A stretch of DNA of 64,000 bases from Sclerurus mexicanus (GCA_013396755.1 VWZF01002521.1:643193-707192), one strand, 5' to 3'. Shown: positions 39,107 through 51,605, counted from the first letter of the stretch. A program made the numbers and translations. Notes: a model not told the origin generated them from the sequence alone.

Positions 39107-42075
39107 CAAACATTAACACTTTGGAAGGACACCTAAGCTACTGCCCCTATAGTTTAGTTAGAAACTCCTAAGCTAGCTTTAAACCAGGTAGCCCTTATAT
39201 GGCTGCAGTAGCATGGGCCTTGGGTCAGCCTTGTCACAAGAGTCATGGCCATGCAGTGTCACATCATGTTTTCTACCCTGGAAAATGATCAAGTCCAAAG
39301 ATGTGGCTCTGAGGGTCCTAGCATAAGGCTTTGCAAAAGTTCAGATACCAGCTTCTACTGGCACCCATCATCTGCTGCTCACAATCTTTATCAAATCCAG
39401 GGCTCTTTGGAATTAAAATGGAAAAGTTTTTCTTACAAGAGCAAGAGCAATCACTATATGTAAATAAAGGAAGCTAAAAACAAAACAAAACACTTGAGAA
39501 TGTCTGGTGATCCAAAGAAAAGGATAACAGAATAATTAAAAAGCAAATTTAATAGTTAATAGGTTCAAATAGCTAGGACTATTTTTCCAATCACATTCTT
39601 GTAAGATACTTCTTTAGTAACATCACATCTTCACATGAAAAATACTAAGGAGATGCAAATATGGTTTCAACATTTAAGCATTCAGCATACTAAAAAGCAC
39701 CAGCATGATAGAGGCCCACGATCCACCCGTGGCTGCAAACTTTCCCTTGCACATGGGGAGCCTGCAACTGCAGCAGTTTCTTTTGAACAGAATGGCACAA
39801 TCTGAATTCCTAAGAAAGATTTTCTGAGTTAGACTAAAGGTCTGTCTAAACCTGGAAGCTGTCTCCAATAGGTGCCACGAGTGGGATGAAGAGCACTGGA
39901 GAACATGCAATCATGAAACCCTAAAATACAGGTGCTGTATTTAGAAGTATGCTAATAAATTTTTCTTCTATGTTTTTCCCATCTTTAAATCGATATAGTC
40001 TTTCAGCATTCACCATTCCTGTTGCAAAGAGTTCCTTGGCCTCTTACATATTGTACAGACTCCTCCACACTATACACATTTAATGTACCCAGTTCCTATA
40101 TTGTAAGAGACTGTGAACAATAACTCTTTATACCACCCACAAGCCTTGAACAAACTCTTGGTTGCCAGTTTTCCATGCTGAAGACTCATGTTCTGAATAT
40201 TTTACCCTTATCTTTACATACTTTGCTCCCTCAGCTCTATAGAAATTTTTTTCCACAACAAAGATCAAATCAGTTTCCTCAAGCAGGCAGTGTAAGTGCC
40301 AAACCCTGAACTGCGTGGCAAATGGGTGCAACCATTTTTCTGCACAGTGAATGAAAATGAACAGCTTGTCTTCTAAAGGAGCTATTCAAAGTTGCCCTGC
40401 TTGACTGGGAACTGATAATACACAGGGAACACACTTGAGACTTTTTCCATATACTGAGTTTATTCTTGGCGAGACACCCAGTTTAGCTTTACATTAAAAC
40501 CTGGACTTTAAGTGTTGCATTATGTATGAGACTCCAGATAAGTTTACAGCGTTAATTATTCCACACAAAAGAAAACCTGCCATTCGCAATCCAATGCATC
40601 ATTTACATCATTATAATAAAAATAACAATTCCCTTTCTTCCAATAAATTTGGGCATAAAAACCGCACCACTTTGCCATTTGGCTCCTTGCTCTTAAGTTA
40701 CTTATTCACAGTATGCTCCTATTAACTGCAACAATTATGAAAATTAGTTTTATCACATGAACTTTTGACTGGGATCCATTACAGTGTCATTCTGCCTCTC
40801 CCATTGCACCTAGAATATCATGGTTTCAAAGTTCAGGGTGCTTTGTAAAAGCAATTTATTTGCCATGGGCATGCCGGAATACTGGTTTCTCACTTTACTA
40901 CAAGAGACCTCCTCCAGAGCTCTATCAGTCTGAGAGGGTTAACAAAAAGTAACACACAGAAGAGGGTTTTGGTGTTGAGCAACAAACGTGTTCACACACA
41001 TGTAAGTATTAAGGTCTTGAGCAAGGAGTGTTGATTATGGCACTACTTTAATGAGCCCGTAAGATCATGATTTTGTGCTAAGTAATGCACAGAGCAGCCT
41101 TGGCATTCCTGTAAACAGTTTAAAATTTAAGTATTAAAGAGCATGTAAGAGTAGACAAAGGACACATGGGGTGAACACTGGTGAAAGTAAGTACAATGAG
41201 CAGAGACAAAAGTCACAGCCTCCTATTCTAGCAGTCTCAAGTAGCATTTAAAGGCCCATTCTGCACTAATGCCCAGGGCAATGAGACATGTAGGAAGGAC
41301 AGAATAAGTTCTTCCTATTATTAGGCTCAAGAAAAAGAATTGAAGAGAAGCCCTTTGACTCCTCGAGGAAGAAGCCCGGCAGTGTGGCTTACTGGAGCCA
41401 AGGTGACAATACAGTAATATTCAGCAGCAGAAAATGATAAGGAGTAAGATCAAGGTAGCCATCATATTCAGTAAGCTCAATTGTATTAGAAGTGAAAGGT
41501 GCCACAGACAGACATGTAGAGCCTATGAAATTATAAGAACAGTGATCAAAGAGCCATAACAAAAAATATGTCTGGAATACAAAATTTTTAAAAAAGTAAA
41601 AAAGGCAATGCCATAAAGGGATGATTTCCAGAAAATGCCACCGTGTCACAAAACGCTTTTTTTTCTTTTTTCTTTTTTTTTTTTCTTTCTGGGAAAGAGA
41701 AAGAGCTGATCAAGTTACAAGCTGCAGAGGTGCAGGCTTGTGAACACGGTGCTCCCTGCTAGACCGTCTGCTCCACTGATGCAAGGCTGCGACCCATTCA
41801 GCCTGAAGTTACGGCCACCAGCCATCAGTGTGGAACAGAGCGTTTACCCTGCAGCCTCATCAGGGCTGCACTCCCATACTAAAAGTCAAGGACAGTCACC
41901 AACGAAGTCCTCAGTCACACAGTGTCTCAACACACTGTCACAGACTACAGAATCAACTTGTTTATTTTTACAGAATGTAAGACAAACATCTCAAAAGCAC
42001 CCCTTTCCCGGAACGCCAACAAAACAAACTAAGCCAGTTTATTCAGATTTACAAAAGGAATGTGTTCATTTTTAG
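39107..42075. other. intergenic DNA including the CHRNA9 3' side
   Basis: The proximal part must include the CHRNA9 3' UTR, but no single poly(A) signal stands out. A pyrimidine tract (41657-41691) is present. The short frames are not convincing. Confidence 0.4.
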
Positions 42076-42632
42076 TTAAGCTGCTTTCCCAATGATCAGC
42101 ACACTCATAAAAAACACCATGATAAAGAAAATCCACATGAAAAACCTGTCCATCACTTTTGCAACTTTTTTCCACTCAATTCCTTTGGCTCGGTTTGCTT
42201 TATGGTCTCGAACACAATTAGCAATGTACTCGATATTTTTAATCAGCATCTTGTAACAGGAACAGCAATTAACAGTCTCCCTAACATTTTCACCATGAAC
42301 TCCATAGCTTTTATTCAAATTCCCATTGAGCTTCTCCCTAAGACTACAGTCATCATTCCTATTGGAAAGAGAACTCCTTACCTCTTTGTGCTTCCTCTGA
42401 CACCCATCATCCCCCTCCAACCTACATTCTTCTTCCTTCTCTCTTTTTGGACTTGTGCAATTTTCACCCACATCATAAACAAAAAAGATTTTTGACATGT
42501 AGTCCAAAATAACCACCCTGGCCCATTGTGGAACAGGCTTTGCTTCTGAGCCACAGTGATGGAGATTCATTATAATGATCGTCAATGCAGTGGAAGCTGT
42601 GATCATGGTCATAGTTGCTATGTAATACTTTC
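42076..42632 (-). CDS. CHRNA9: CHRNA9 exon 5 (M3, cytoplasmic loop, M4)
   Basis: Acceptor ttttgtgtttcag before 42632; phase 1 entry; stop TAA at 42078-42076. Encodes KYYIATMTMITAS (M3), then a long lysine/glutamate-rich loop that differs strongly from mammals, as usual for this loop, then EWKKVAKVMDRFFMWIFFIM (M4) and the end GKAA. Confidence 0.95.
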
Positions 42633-45600
42633 CTGAAACACAAAATAAAATCATATTAGAGATGCTACCCTAATAAAAAATTTCAATGAGAAATAACGTG
42701 ACAACATAGTATTAAACATAAACGCAAGTGAAACAAATTTTTAATCACACTCTCCTAGCTAGTGTGGCTGGGACAAGTTTATCACTGTGTGGGTGTAACC
42801 AGAACTGTATATTTATTCTACAACCTCTTTGAACTGTTAATAATGGATCGCTTGCAGCAGCTGCCCAGGGCACACCTGACACCTCAGGCTACAAGCTGGG
42901 TGTTTAGGAATTCTGTGAGATAGGAAAGTTTTTCCTGTCTTCACACCAATGACTCAGGTGTGATAACTCCCCTCTGGGAAGTCATTAGTACCTTCACACC
43001 CAGCCTGAGGGGTCCTGTCTGCTAATGGGCCATCAAGGATTCCAAAAAAAGGTATCCCATATAATCTTGGGGTTTGGGGACTTCTAGTACCACTCGTTGA
43101 ATTCAGAGGAGGACCAGAAGCTCAACAGGACTGCGACTGCCACTCTCGACCAGCCTGTGACCATCATGCTCATCAACGTGTTTCCTTTCCTTTTACTCTG
43201 CACTCAGGGGGACCACGTGGTGCTCAGCGCATGGGCTAACAAACACCATTCTGTTTGTGCCTCAGGGTGCTGGGTTATAAGTCTGAGTTTTGTGGGTCAA
43301 ACCCAATTTTTCCTCTGTATCGTTGTATTTATTGTAATATTTTTATTAAATTGTAACTCTGACTTGTAATCTCTTTTTGAATTGGGTTTACTTACCGTGC
43401 TGGTTTACCTTTAAACCAGCATACATGCCAGTTCTCTGTACTTAGATCACAATTTACCATTTAAAAACAAAGATTAAAGACATTAAAATAAAATTTCGTC
43501 TTCACTACTGGCATGCCTTTTTCAGATGAGTAGGTGACTTTTGTATAAACATAGTAAATATTTACAGGCCAAAACTTCTGATTTCCTGAAACACACCCAT
43601 TCAGAAAGCAGCTCAAAAATGTTTACCAGGAGTCTTGCTCTTTTCCTTGTGTCTGCAAAATCCCATTGTCAATGGCTTCACCTGGCACACTGGAAATCCC
43701 ATTTCTCAGTGTATTAACAAAAACGATGATAACACTTTGTTGGATCTACTGATGCATCCCACACCGACAGATAACGCCTTCACACTCACACAGGCCAGTA
43801 AATACCCAGGTCTTGCTGGTACCCACAACTAGTGTGCTGGCAGCTAAGATGTCAGGGCACAGAGCTGGAGGTGGTCAGCTGAAGTGAATACCAGCTGTGC
43901 TCCTCTGCCATTGCTTTTCACACCCGGAGCACAGAACTGACCAGCTAACCAAGCAACCATGCCTTGTGCCCATGCCAAGGGGCAGCTCCCAGCCCTGCTC
44001 AGCTGCTGGGCAGCCTCTGCAGGAAAAACAAGGGCTGGCAGCAAGGACACAGGATGCACCACAGACAAGTATGATATGATCCCAGTTTTCAAAGGGATTG
44101 GAAAGGATGGTGAGGGAAAGTGAGGGAGCAGAGAAAATAGACCGAAGTTAGGTCCCTTTCATTACACATGAACTCTTCTGGACTCTCAAACATAAATTTC
44201 AGCATAATGGATTTCCAGGAATTACAATTCAATGAAGCAATTGTCAGATATTAAGTCAGCTCTGAGTGTGTCAGCCAGGCCATCCAACCATCTGGATCTG
44301 ACAGAAATATATTTTGAAACAATCTGACCTTGTGCTTACAGCTCTTGCTTGCACTTCATGTGTTGGTTCTAAAATAGTTTTCCATTACTAGCTTTATTTC
44401 AAGACATGATACCACAATTCTAAATATCTAACTATACTGAATAGATGCAAAACAGCTGTCTAATGCATAATTTAAAATAAACACAATATAACTTTAAAAA
44501 ACTGCAGCATACCTGTACAAACTCCACACATTTTAAGTATTTCACTGTTTTAAAAATGTAGCAAATTTATCTTCCCAACAGCCACAAAATACATATAGAT
44601 TCCATGACATACAGCCCTGCTATTAATAAGTCATACTTAAAGACAAAGCACATAAAGCTCACCTATCAAAGGTACGTTTTCAGATGGAGGCATGATCTCT
44701 GCAACCATCAGCTGGAATACAGTCAGAGCAAGAAGAACGGTAACACCTAGAGACACTTTTTCACCAGAGTCTGCAGGGAGATAGAATCCCAGTGGGGCCA
44801 GGAAAGAGATCAAAATGCAAGGAAGCAACAGATTAAATATGTAGAAAGATGACTTCCTTTTCAAAATCAGCGTGAAGGTCACATCTGGATAAGGCTCAGA
44901 GCAGCAGCCGTAAGTGATGACATTCTTAACTGCTGGCATACCATGAATTTCCCATTCCACATCTTCTACAAAGTCAGAGAGGTCACCACTATCAAGAGAA
45001 TTGATGATGTCTACCTGATTACCATTATAGGTCCAGGAACCAAAGGTAAGGTTGCATTGCTGGCTGTCAAAAGGAAAATAAGACACATCCACTACACATG
45101 AGCTTTTTGTGATAGCAGGTGCATCCCAAGTGATTTTTCCATCATATCTCAGTACAACATTAGTATTCACTGGTTCTGAAAAGTCATCATCCGCCCTAAA
45201 AGAGAGAAACATGACAGTCAGGACAGACAGGCAACAACTTATGAGTGTGGGCCAAGGAAGAAGGGGCACAGGAAAGACCCTCCTTTTACACCATTAAAAG
45301 CATGCTTCTGAAATCATATTAACACTGAATTTTTGTAGGAACCTACTATTAAGTATTAATTACAGGTAACACTGCCCTATTAACGCCAAACATCAGTGCT
45401 GCTAAATTGTGTTGTATTTGTTGGCCATAGCTTCCTCAAACAGGAATCAGTAGGATAAGAGTCCATTAAAAGATTAAAACAATCTGCTGGTCACTACAGG
45501 CTTGGAAGGGCCGACGAGGAGTGCAGCCTTCATGTACCATCTTTTTGTGGACAGTCTTCCAGAATTCTCCAGGAGCCTCAGCACAAAGCACTTCAGACTG

Positions 45601-48600
45601 CCAGGGTATTCAATTCCCCATGCACAGAAATTCAGAACAGCTTTGCTGTGTAGCATAATCAATTTCCAGATCTTGTCTATAGCTTCATTGTAAAATATTT
45701 AGATGATCAACAATGAATGTTAAGACAACAAACACAGCAAGGTGAGGTAAAGTGATGAAAGTTCAGACTCTGTGGGTCAATTCCTCCTTCAACCCCCTCC
45801 CTCCCTCAAATATGCAAGCTAATATTTTCCAGCCACACTCACTTGTTATATAGGACAATATCTGGTCTCCAAACCAAATTGCTTGGAATCCTGATAGAAT
45901 CCAACCCATCATACTTATCTTTGTCCCATTTCAGGTATGCATCATACCAGCTTTGTCGAATCCATAAGTAAGCAGACAAAATTTGGTTCCTTTCATCCTG
46001 CATGAAAACACAGAAATATTTCTATCTGAAGGTGACAAAATCATATCTCAGATGCAGACAGTATTTGTGGTACAGTTTTGATGTAGTGCTCAAAAGAGCC
46101 CGCAAGAGTAATTCTCAGGCTGGTATCTGTGCCCACACGCTGTAAAGGAAGATCACTTTTTTGAATTTTCTCTTGGCCAAACCTTCACCCCTCTGCACCC
46201 TCCCTAGCTTTAGTCACAGTGCCTAAGGCTCCCAGTATCTTAAGACTTTACTTTTGTGAGCTTCAGAATACCAAAGAGCTAACAGATTCAGGCTAAGACA
46301 TTCTTTGAAAGCTTGGTTAGGCCTTGAAGTTTTAATTCAGAAGTCACAAAAATAATCTTCCCTTCTCCTTCCAGACACATTTTCTTTTGCCTTAAAAGTA
46401 TATCTAGCAGAACCGCACTTAGAAGACGTTACTGGAGGCTAATTTTAGGGATTTTATGCAGAAATTAATTGCATCTTAGAAGAAGCATTTGCTATATTTA
46501 AAACTCAGTAAAAGTTGCCTGGAGGGTGCGATACCAACACCCAACTACAAAAGAAGTCTTAAAAATTCAGTGTTGCAAGCAGATAAGAATCTACAAAGAA
46601 CTGGAGAACAGGACCCTCCTGAGAAGGCATTACTGAAGTTGTCACAACAAAATGAAGAGCACTTTTCCTGCTCAAAACAAAAGGCTTACACCTAATACAT
46701 TTCTGCATATTTTTAGAAAAACGGAACAATACATTTACTCACCATGTCTTTAATTTGGGACAATGTGATCTGAAGGGTGACGTTCAGTACTTTATCTGTG
46801 TCTTCCACTGGTCTTAGAGCATTGGAGTAGTCTTCAAATAGTTCATTAAATAGCATGTGAGCATATTTTCCTTTGGCTGATTCTACAGCTAGATAACAGA
46901 TTTGTTCAGTAAATCAGACTAAGAACACATCAGTATAAGAAAACATCCTCTTTCTACTGCTTCAAGTAATATTTGCTCTAACTATACACTATAATAATAT
47001 AACTATATTTATCGTGCATATACTGTAGAATATCATTATTTCTGCCACAAGAGTGTACGTGATGAAGCTATTCAAATAAGGACAGCATCCATCTGGAGTA
47101 AATTAATAGCTAACTTAAGCTATTCACGTCCAATGAAAAAAAACCCTCTATACAGTAAATCCTACATTTTTGGCAGGTAAATACCATTACCTTTATTTTA
47201 CCAATGTCTTTCATAGTCAGAGATTACTGACTTACAGTCAGCAAAATCTGAAGCCAAACTTTCTCCCAGGCTAATGACTTTTGGTGTCTTCCCAAATGCA
47301 GCACTGGTAAGACTCATGATACTTTCAGAATTTAGTCTTTTTCTTTTTAAACTACCACCTGTAAAAAGTCTGAGCTACTTTTCTTCACAAATTGGCAATT
47401 GCATGCTGTATGAACACATCCTTGCACCAGTATCTTTTCCAAATCATGTATTTGGAGATGCTTCTTGCCATCCAGACTTAGCCACTAAGGATAATTCACT
47501 GAAACTCGACGTTTTAAATAACAGTGTTTGGCTGTGTTGTGCATCACAGTTTCTCTAGGTAGCCTCTGTATCACCTTTATATGGATTCACACATTTCTGC
47601 AAGCCAAGGGCAAGGACAGTAGTACCACTGTGTTACAACCTGCCACTGAAGGTGGGGTAACTGAGGTTGNTTGGAGAAGAAAGATATCACTGTATCACTA
47701 TACATGATAAAGAGCATTAGCAGGATCTGTTTCTTATCAGCCTTCTCCTTTATCCAGTTCAAAACCCAGCTTATTTCTAAACAAAGGTCGNTTTAATAAT
47801 AGAGCCATTGGGACAGACTACAGTCAAATGATGCTGAATGACCGGTGTATATATATATATATATANNNNNNNNNNNNNNNNNNNNNNNNNNNNNNNNNNA
47901 TATATGGCAGGTTTATTTTAGAATAACTTGGTTGCAATGGAAAGGAGATATGTATCCGTCTTGGTTATTATCTATAGAAATTAAACAATATGAAAGTATA
48001 AAAATATCACTCAAGAAAACATATGAGAAAAAAAAGAAAGGATAAGAGTAGATATTGGAGAAGAAAGATATCACTGTATCACTATACATGATAAAGAGCA
48101 TTAGCAGGATCTGTTTCTTATCAGCCTTCTCCTTTATCCAGTTCAAAACCCAGCTTATTTCTAAACAAAGGTCGTTTCGTCATGATCATCCTCCGGTGGT
48201 GGGTGCTCAACTCCTTTTTACCTGGGCTGTTCGTATGCAGATCAGAGGTTTCGCCACCACACCTCCAAAAACTCCCTCCCCCTCGGCTGGAGAGTGCAAA
48301 CCCGGCCTCATCAAAGCACCTGCTGCTTTTGCAAAAAGCCTATTGTTTGCATCATTGGGTAAATGCTAAAGGTAGCATTTCAGTCTCTCACACACTCACA
48401 AAACGTACAAATGCTAGGTGGGCAATGTAGGGAACCAGTGTGCTTTGGATTACATCTCGCTCTGGTGATTCATGCTGACTTCTTGTACTAATCCAAGTTC
48501 AGGGCAAAACTTCCTGACTAAAAAGATATCGCAACAAATCAAAGCTTCACAAGGAGCATTGCAATTCCGGCCATACATGATCATTTTGTCTGTGCATCGC

Positions 48601-48785
48601 TGAGACACACAGATTAAATACTTCTGGAGTTTAACCATGTAAGACACATCAGGTCACAAGATTCTATCTGAAAAAAAATAAACCTCGACATTTAGCTATC
48701 AAACAGTATTCTCACCTTTGAGTATCACTGCTGTGAACAGCAACCCCAGAGAGACATTACAGGAGGACAAGCTCTTTCTCTTCAT
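42076..48785 (-). CDS. CHRNA9: neuronal acetylcholine receptor subunit alpha-9, five exons
   Basis: Joining 48785-48716, 46888-46743, 45997-45843, 45195-44663 and 42632-42076 on the minus strand gives 1461 nt, 486 aa (human 479), with matching phases at every junction. The product is a Cys-loop ligand-gated cation channel subunit, known in cochlear and vestibular hair cells with alpha-10. Visible parts: a hydrophobic signal peptide; the WRPDIVLYNK loop A; Cys-loop C157-C171; the vicinal Cys pair at 221-222 in YGCCSEPYPD; M1 about 241-263; M2 with GEKVSLGVTVLLALTVFQL; M3 from 303; a variable cytoplasmic loop; M4 about 462-482. CHRNA10 is the closest alternative; convergence with RBM47 fixes the identity as CHRNA9. 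Confidence 0.96.
42633..44662 (-). other. CHRNA9: CHRNA9 intron 4 with an LTR insertion
   Basis: Intron between donor gtgagc at 44662 and acceptor at 42633. It contains the ERVL-type LTR at about 42765-43400. Confidence 0.85.
42765..43400 (+). mobile_element. ERVL-type LTR in CHRNA9 intron
   Basis: Plus-oriented block with gcaggtgtgataactcccc-like sequence, gggccatcaaggattcc, agggggaccacgtggtgctc, and near the end tgtatttattgtaatatttttattaaattg followed by gtaatctcttt. These match in order the passerine ERVL LTR family that I remember, including the poly(A) region ATTAAA. It lies antisense to CHRNA9. Exact ends and target duplication were not determined. Confidence 0.65.
44663..45195 (-). 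CDS. CHRNA9: CHRNA9 exon 4 (Cys-loop, loop C, M1, M2)
   Basis: Acceptor tttctctcttttag before 45195, donor gtgagc after 44663; phase 2 in, phase 1 out, 533 nt. Carries the agonist-site loops, the Cys-loop with PFD motif (SYFPFDSQQC), the vicinal Cys pair and the pore-lining M2. Confidence 0.96.
45196..45842 (-). other. CHRNA9: CHRNA9 intron 3
   Basis: Donor gtgagtg at 45842. No other feature is seen in its 647 bp. Confidence 0.85.
45843..45997 (-). CDS. CHRNA9: CHRNA9 exon 3
   Basis: Acceptor ttttcatgcag, donor gtgagtg; phase 0 in, phase 2 out. Encodes DERNQILSAYLWIRQSWYDA and onward to RPDIVLYNK, the beta-strand region with loop A. Confidence 0.95.
45998..46742 (-). other. CHRNA9: CHRNA9 intron 2
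   Basis: Donor gtgagt at 46742. Nothing else is recognised within it. Confidence 0.85.
46743..46888 (-). CDS. CHRNA9: CHRNA9 exon 2
   Basis: Acceptor ctgttatctag before 46888, donor gtgagt; phase 1 in, phase 0 out. Encodes the N-terminal helix and first strand: KGKYAHMLFNELFEDY, then VEDTDKVLNVTLQITLSQIK, with the conserved NVT glycosylation site. Confidence 0.94.
47671..47790. repeat. 120-bp perfect direct repeat, copy 1 (likely assembly artefact)
   Basis: Identical to 48055-48174 from ttggagaagaaagatatcac to ctaaacaaaggtcg. It is bounded exactly by single Ns at 47670 and 47791, and the assembly gap lies between the copies. This is the signature of a misplaced or duplicated contig end. Confidence 0.85.
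47846..47915. repeat. TA microsatellite interrupted by an assembly gap
   Basis: (TA)n before and after 34 Ns (47866-47899). True repeat length is unknown. Confidence 0.9.
48055..48174. repeat. 120-bp perfect direct repeat, copy 2
   Basis: Same 120 bases as 47671-47790 but continuous with flanking sequence on both sides, so this is probably the true location. Confidence 0.85.
48716..48785 (-). CDS. CHRNA9: CHRNA9 exon 1 with signal peptide
   Basis: Too short for ordinary ORF calling. ATG at 48785 opens MKRKSLSSCNVSLGLLFTAV and the exon ends AAA G before donor gtgaga at 48715, phase 1. Joined to exon 2 it gives ILKA-VESAKGKYA, a typical signal peptide followed by the mature N-terminus. A possible acceptor (gttttatttcag) lies 8 bp before the ATG, so an upstream non-coding exon is possible. 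Confidence 0.82.
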
Positions 48786-49808
48786 TTCTGGACCTGAAAT
48801 AAAACTGTTCACCCAAGGGCGCAAGAGTGTTTATCACCATCCAAAACTAACCAAAAAAGTAAACCAAGTTGCACAGCTGCATAAAGGTGCTGAGGCACTG
48901 ATGCGCTGCTAGAAGCAACTCGGTCCTCCCTCAGCAGCTGTCAGAGTCCAAGAGCGATCGATTGTCTTTGTCCCTGCCACCGCCTGGAGCTCTGATGAAC
49001 CCTCCCATCTCTTGGTAACCTGAGCGCTGCCTGCTCTCAAGGGAATGCTGAGATAGAAAACAAAGAAAATTCTTTTACGTTTCTTTGGTGGGTCATGTTC
49101 TACTGTAATTAGGTTCTATAACAGCCTGTTCGGAACCACTCCAGTGGAAGTTTTGAACCCTCACAAAAAAGTAATCTCACTACTTTAATCGGTACAGTCA
49201 CACCATACATCACACACCCAATATCATACAGAAAAAAAAAAAACAAACCCAAACCCACAACCACAGCCTACTTACTCCCACGCTGGCAAAACACTGTTTC
49301 CACCTATCGAAGTGATGCCACGTGGAAGTGATGCAGCAAGGTCGGACAATATAGTATTTGCAGTAGCCTGATATCATTGTCCAAAGAAGTTCCACGGATG
49401 CAGGCATCTTTGAGACCAGTACCCAGCACAGTAAATCAGGAGGAAAAATTGGACTCTGCAGATAAAATGCCATTTCCCTACACAGTATATTTTTTCCCAG
49501 GTGAACTTGAGAAGATATTAAAAAACCCCAAACAAACAAACAAAAAACCAAGCAGTTACCGGACAGCTCTTACATTTAGCCAAAACAGTTACAGGAGAGA
49601 AATATGAATATGAAACAATACCACTCCTAACCTCCCATCTACCCTGATGGTTAGGACTTCATTAGCTCTATTACTCATGTTGCCAAACTAAGTTTCCTAG
49701 TAGTACAGACATTTTCTTTCAAGTTTCTCAGAGAAGAGGAGATTACTTCCTCCTTTCCACAGTCCAATCCATCCTTCCTGATATACTGCAGTCCATTTTG
49801 CTGTCCTT
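48786..49808. other. 5' flank of CHRNA9 with one exon-like block
   Basis: No recognised gene. On the minus strand 49455-49276 is a 180-nt open block with acceptor tttatctgcag and donor gtaagt, phase 0 at both ends. It could be a CHRNA9 5' UTR exon or part of an unknown gene. Confidence 0.3.
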
Positions 49809-50149
49809 TTAGAACAGATAACAGAAAACAGTCACTGAAACAGAAAGTGAAAATACAGAATGAACTACCAGGAAAAAAATTGGTTCAGAATAGTCTTGAT
49901 CCACAGAAAACATAAAACACTGCTGCTCTATTCTTGCATAGTCTTTTGGCGTAGTTTTTTGGCTAGAAAAAGATGATTCCTCCATATGCATGATTTCTAC
50001 AGAGTAACACCCCAGGCAGTCACTGGCTAACATTTGTGCTTTTGTGGGATCTATAAGCCCACAGTTCAGATGGTTAGGTTTACTAGGTAAACAGTAAATA
50101 ATTTCGGTCAAAGCACGTGTAATGAAATCCATCTCTGTCACTCCTTTTG
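49809..50149 (-). CDS. candidate terminal exon of an unrecognised gene
   Basis: Acceptor cttttttctcctctgacaattcag is strong. The frame then runs 112 codons (AKGVTEMDFITRALTEI, later LGCYSVEIMHMEESS) to a stop, ending in a hydrophobic stretch that could be a membrane segment or anchor signal. It enters in phase 1, which fits the donor of the candidate exon at 52373-52228. It holds several Cys. I recognise no family, and it could be chance. Confidence 0.35.
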
Positions 50150-51269
50150 CTGAATTGTCAGAGGAGAAAAAAGTGGAAAACAGTTTAGAAGTCAAAAAGG
50201 TCTCAACAGCCCCTAGGCAGCACTGTAATAACCTGCTCTGTCTGTGGGATGAAGGTATATGCTGTTAGAAACAAACAAAAATCAGAGACAAAGACAAAAG
50301 AATTTTGGATACAGTCAGACCAGTGCATTCTCAGGGGACATCTATAGTCCACTGTAGTATATACCTATGATACATTGCCATTCTATCAGCAGGTAGTTAC
50401 TGCCTCACAATTCTTACTGTAATTTCAAGGCTGACATGGGGTACTGCTTTCAGAGAGTTGATATAACTACAGTCTGGACTAAGCTTGCTTTACCACAGCC
50501 TTGTGACCTGTTACACCAGCAATACACCCTTGCCAAGCATTGCAGACTGATGAACTTTAATTTGCATAAGATCGTGTATGTTAAAGAACCCTGCACATTT
50601 ATTGTAATGAAATCTTCTTGAAGGGAAACTGCAGGCTCTCAAAAGACAAAACCAAGAAGCACATTTTCGTGTTTTTTACTCAATTTATTCTTATATGCAC
50701 ATATAATTTCCTGTTATTGATTATAAACTTGCAAAGGGATCATAAACTCTCAGTTAAAATCTATAATATTTCCAGTCATCACATTGGACATGCAGACAGC
50801 CAAACATGAGCATGCATATTCAAGAGCACGCTTGTTATGTTTGAGATGCTGCATTGATTACACAGTGCTTGTAAAAGTAAAACTAAAATACATTCAAAAG
50901 CCTTTTCATTATTAAAGACACAAGAAATTTAACAATCTCAGTATGCCAGACCACTTGGCTTCCATATGTTTGTTCACAGGAAATCTGATTTGTATTTTTA
51001 ATCAAAATGTCCGTAATGTAGACATTTTGTGTGAGAAGCAAGCATTAACATTAATCATTTCTTATTGATCTGAGAGGTTCATCTACAAACCCATGAAGCC
51101 TTGGAACATAGTTTTAAATGGTGATGGCAATTCTACTCCCAGATCAGATATCCCATTAAACATTTGAATGGAGCTTAAATTGATAGTTAAACAGTTCTCT
51201 GTCTTTACAGTAAGAATTTCTGTTACTAAGTCAGGAATTAATATAAAATACGAACCCGCTTACAAAGAT
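50150..51269. other. intergenic or intronic, nothing recognised
   Basis: AT-rich DNA without supported features. Confidence 0.4.
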
Positions 51270-51605
51270 AATTTAAGAAGAGTCACGGGGGATTGGAAGT
51301 TCGAATCCGTCCCGTAACCATTCCCAGAACTGGAGTCGCTCCCAGCAGAATTCACAGGGATGTTGTTGGAGTCCTTCTGCCAGCAGATGGCCCTGTCACC
51401 CAGCCTACTGATCGGCCCAGAGAGCCAAGGCGAGTTGTGTTCACCACAAAGAATCACACCGCGTTTTGGTCTGCTCCGATTAATTCCGCCGATTATTTGC
51501 CTTATATTTGATGTCGGACAAGGTGTCGTTTTACAGAGAAAGATAGGCGGAAGAAACAAAACCATTGTGTGGTGGAATCCGGGGCCTTGCTAGACTTCCT
51601 TCTTG
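51270..51605. mobile_element. CpG-rich insert of unknown type (LTR-like or EVE-like)
   Basis: About 330 bp with many CpG sites (ttcgaatccgtcccgtaacc, gctccgattaattccgccg, gatgtcggacaaggtgtcg) in a CpG-poor flank. The edges with the flank are abrupt. Open frames exist on both strands (51260-51565 minus, 101 codons; 51293-51511 plus, 72 codons). The segment agttcgaatccgtcccgtaacca resembles a tRNA 3' end or, on the minus strand, a primer-binding site TGGTTACGGGACGG. Its family is not recognised. Confidence 0.4.

Larger units (their letters stand above)
46889..48715 (-). other. CHRNA9: CHRNA9 intron 1, containing assembly gap
   Basis: Holds a TA microsatellite broken by 34 Ns (47866-47899), single Ns at 47670 and 47791, and a 120-bp exact repeat beside them. 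A cysteine-rich minus-strand frame at 48453-48632 is discussed in the findings. Confidence 0.8.
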
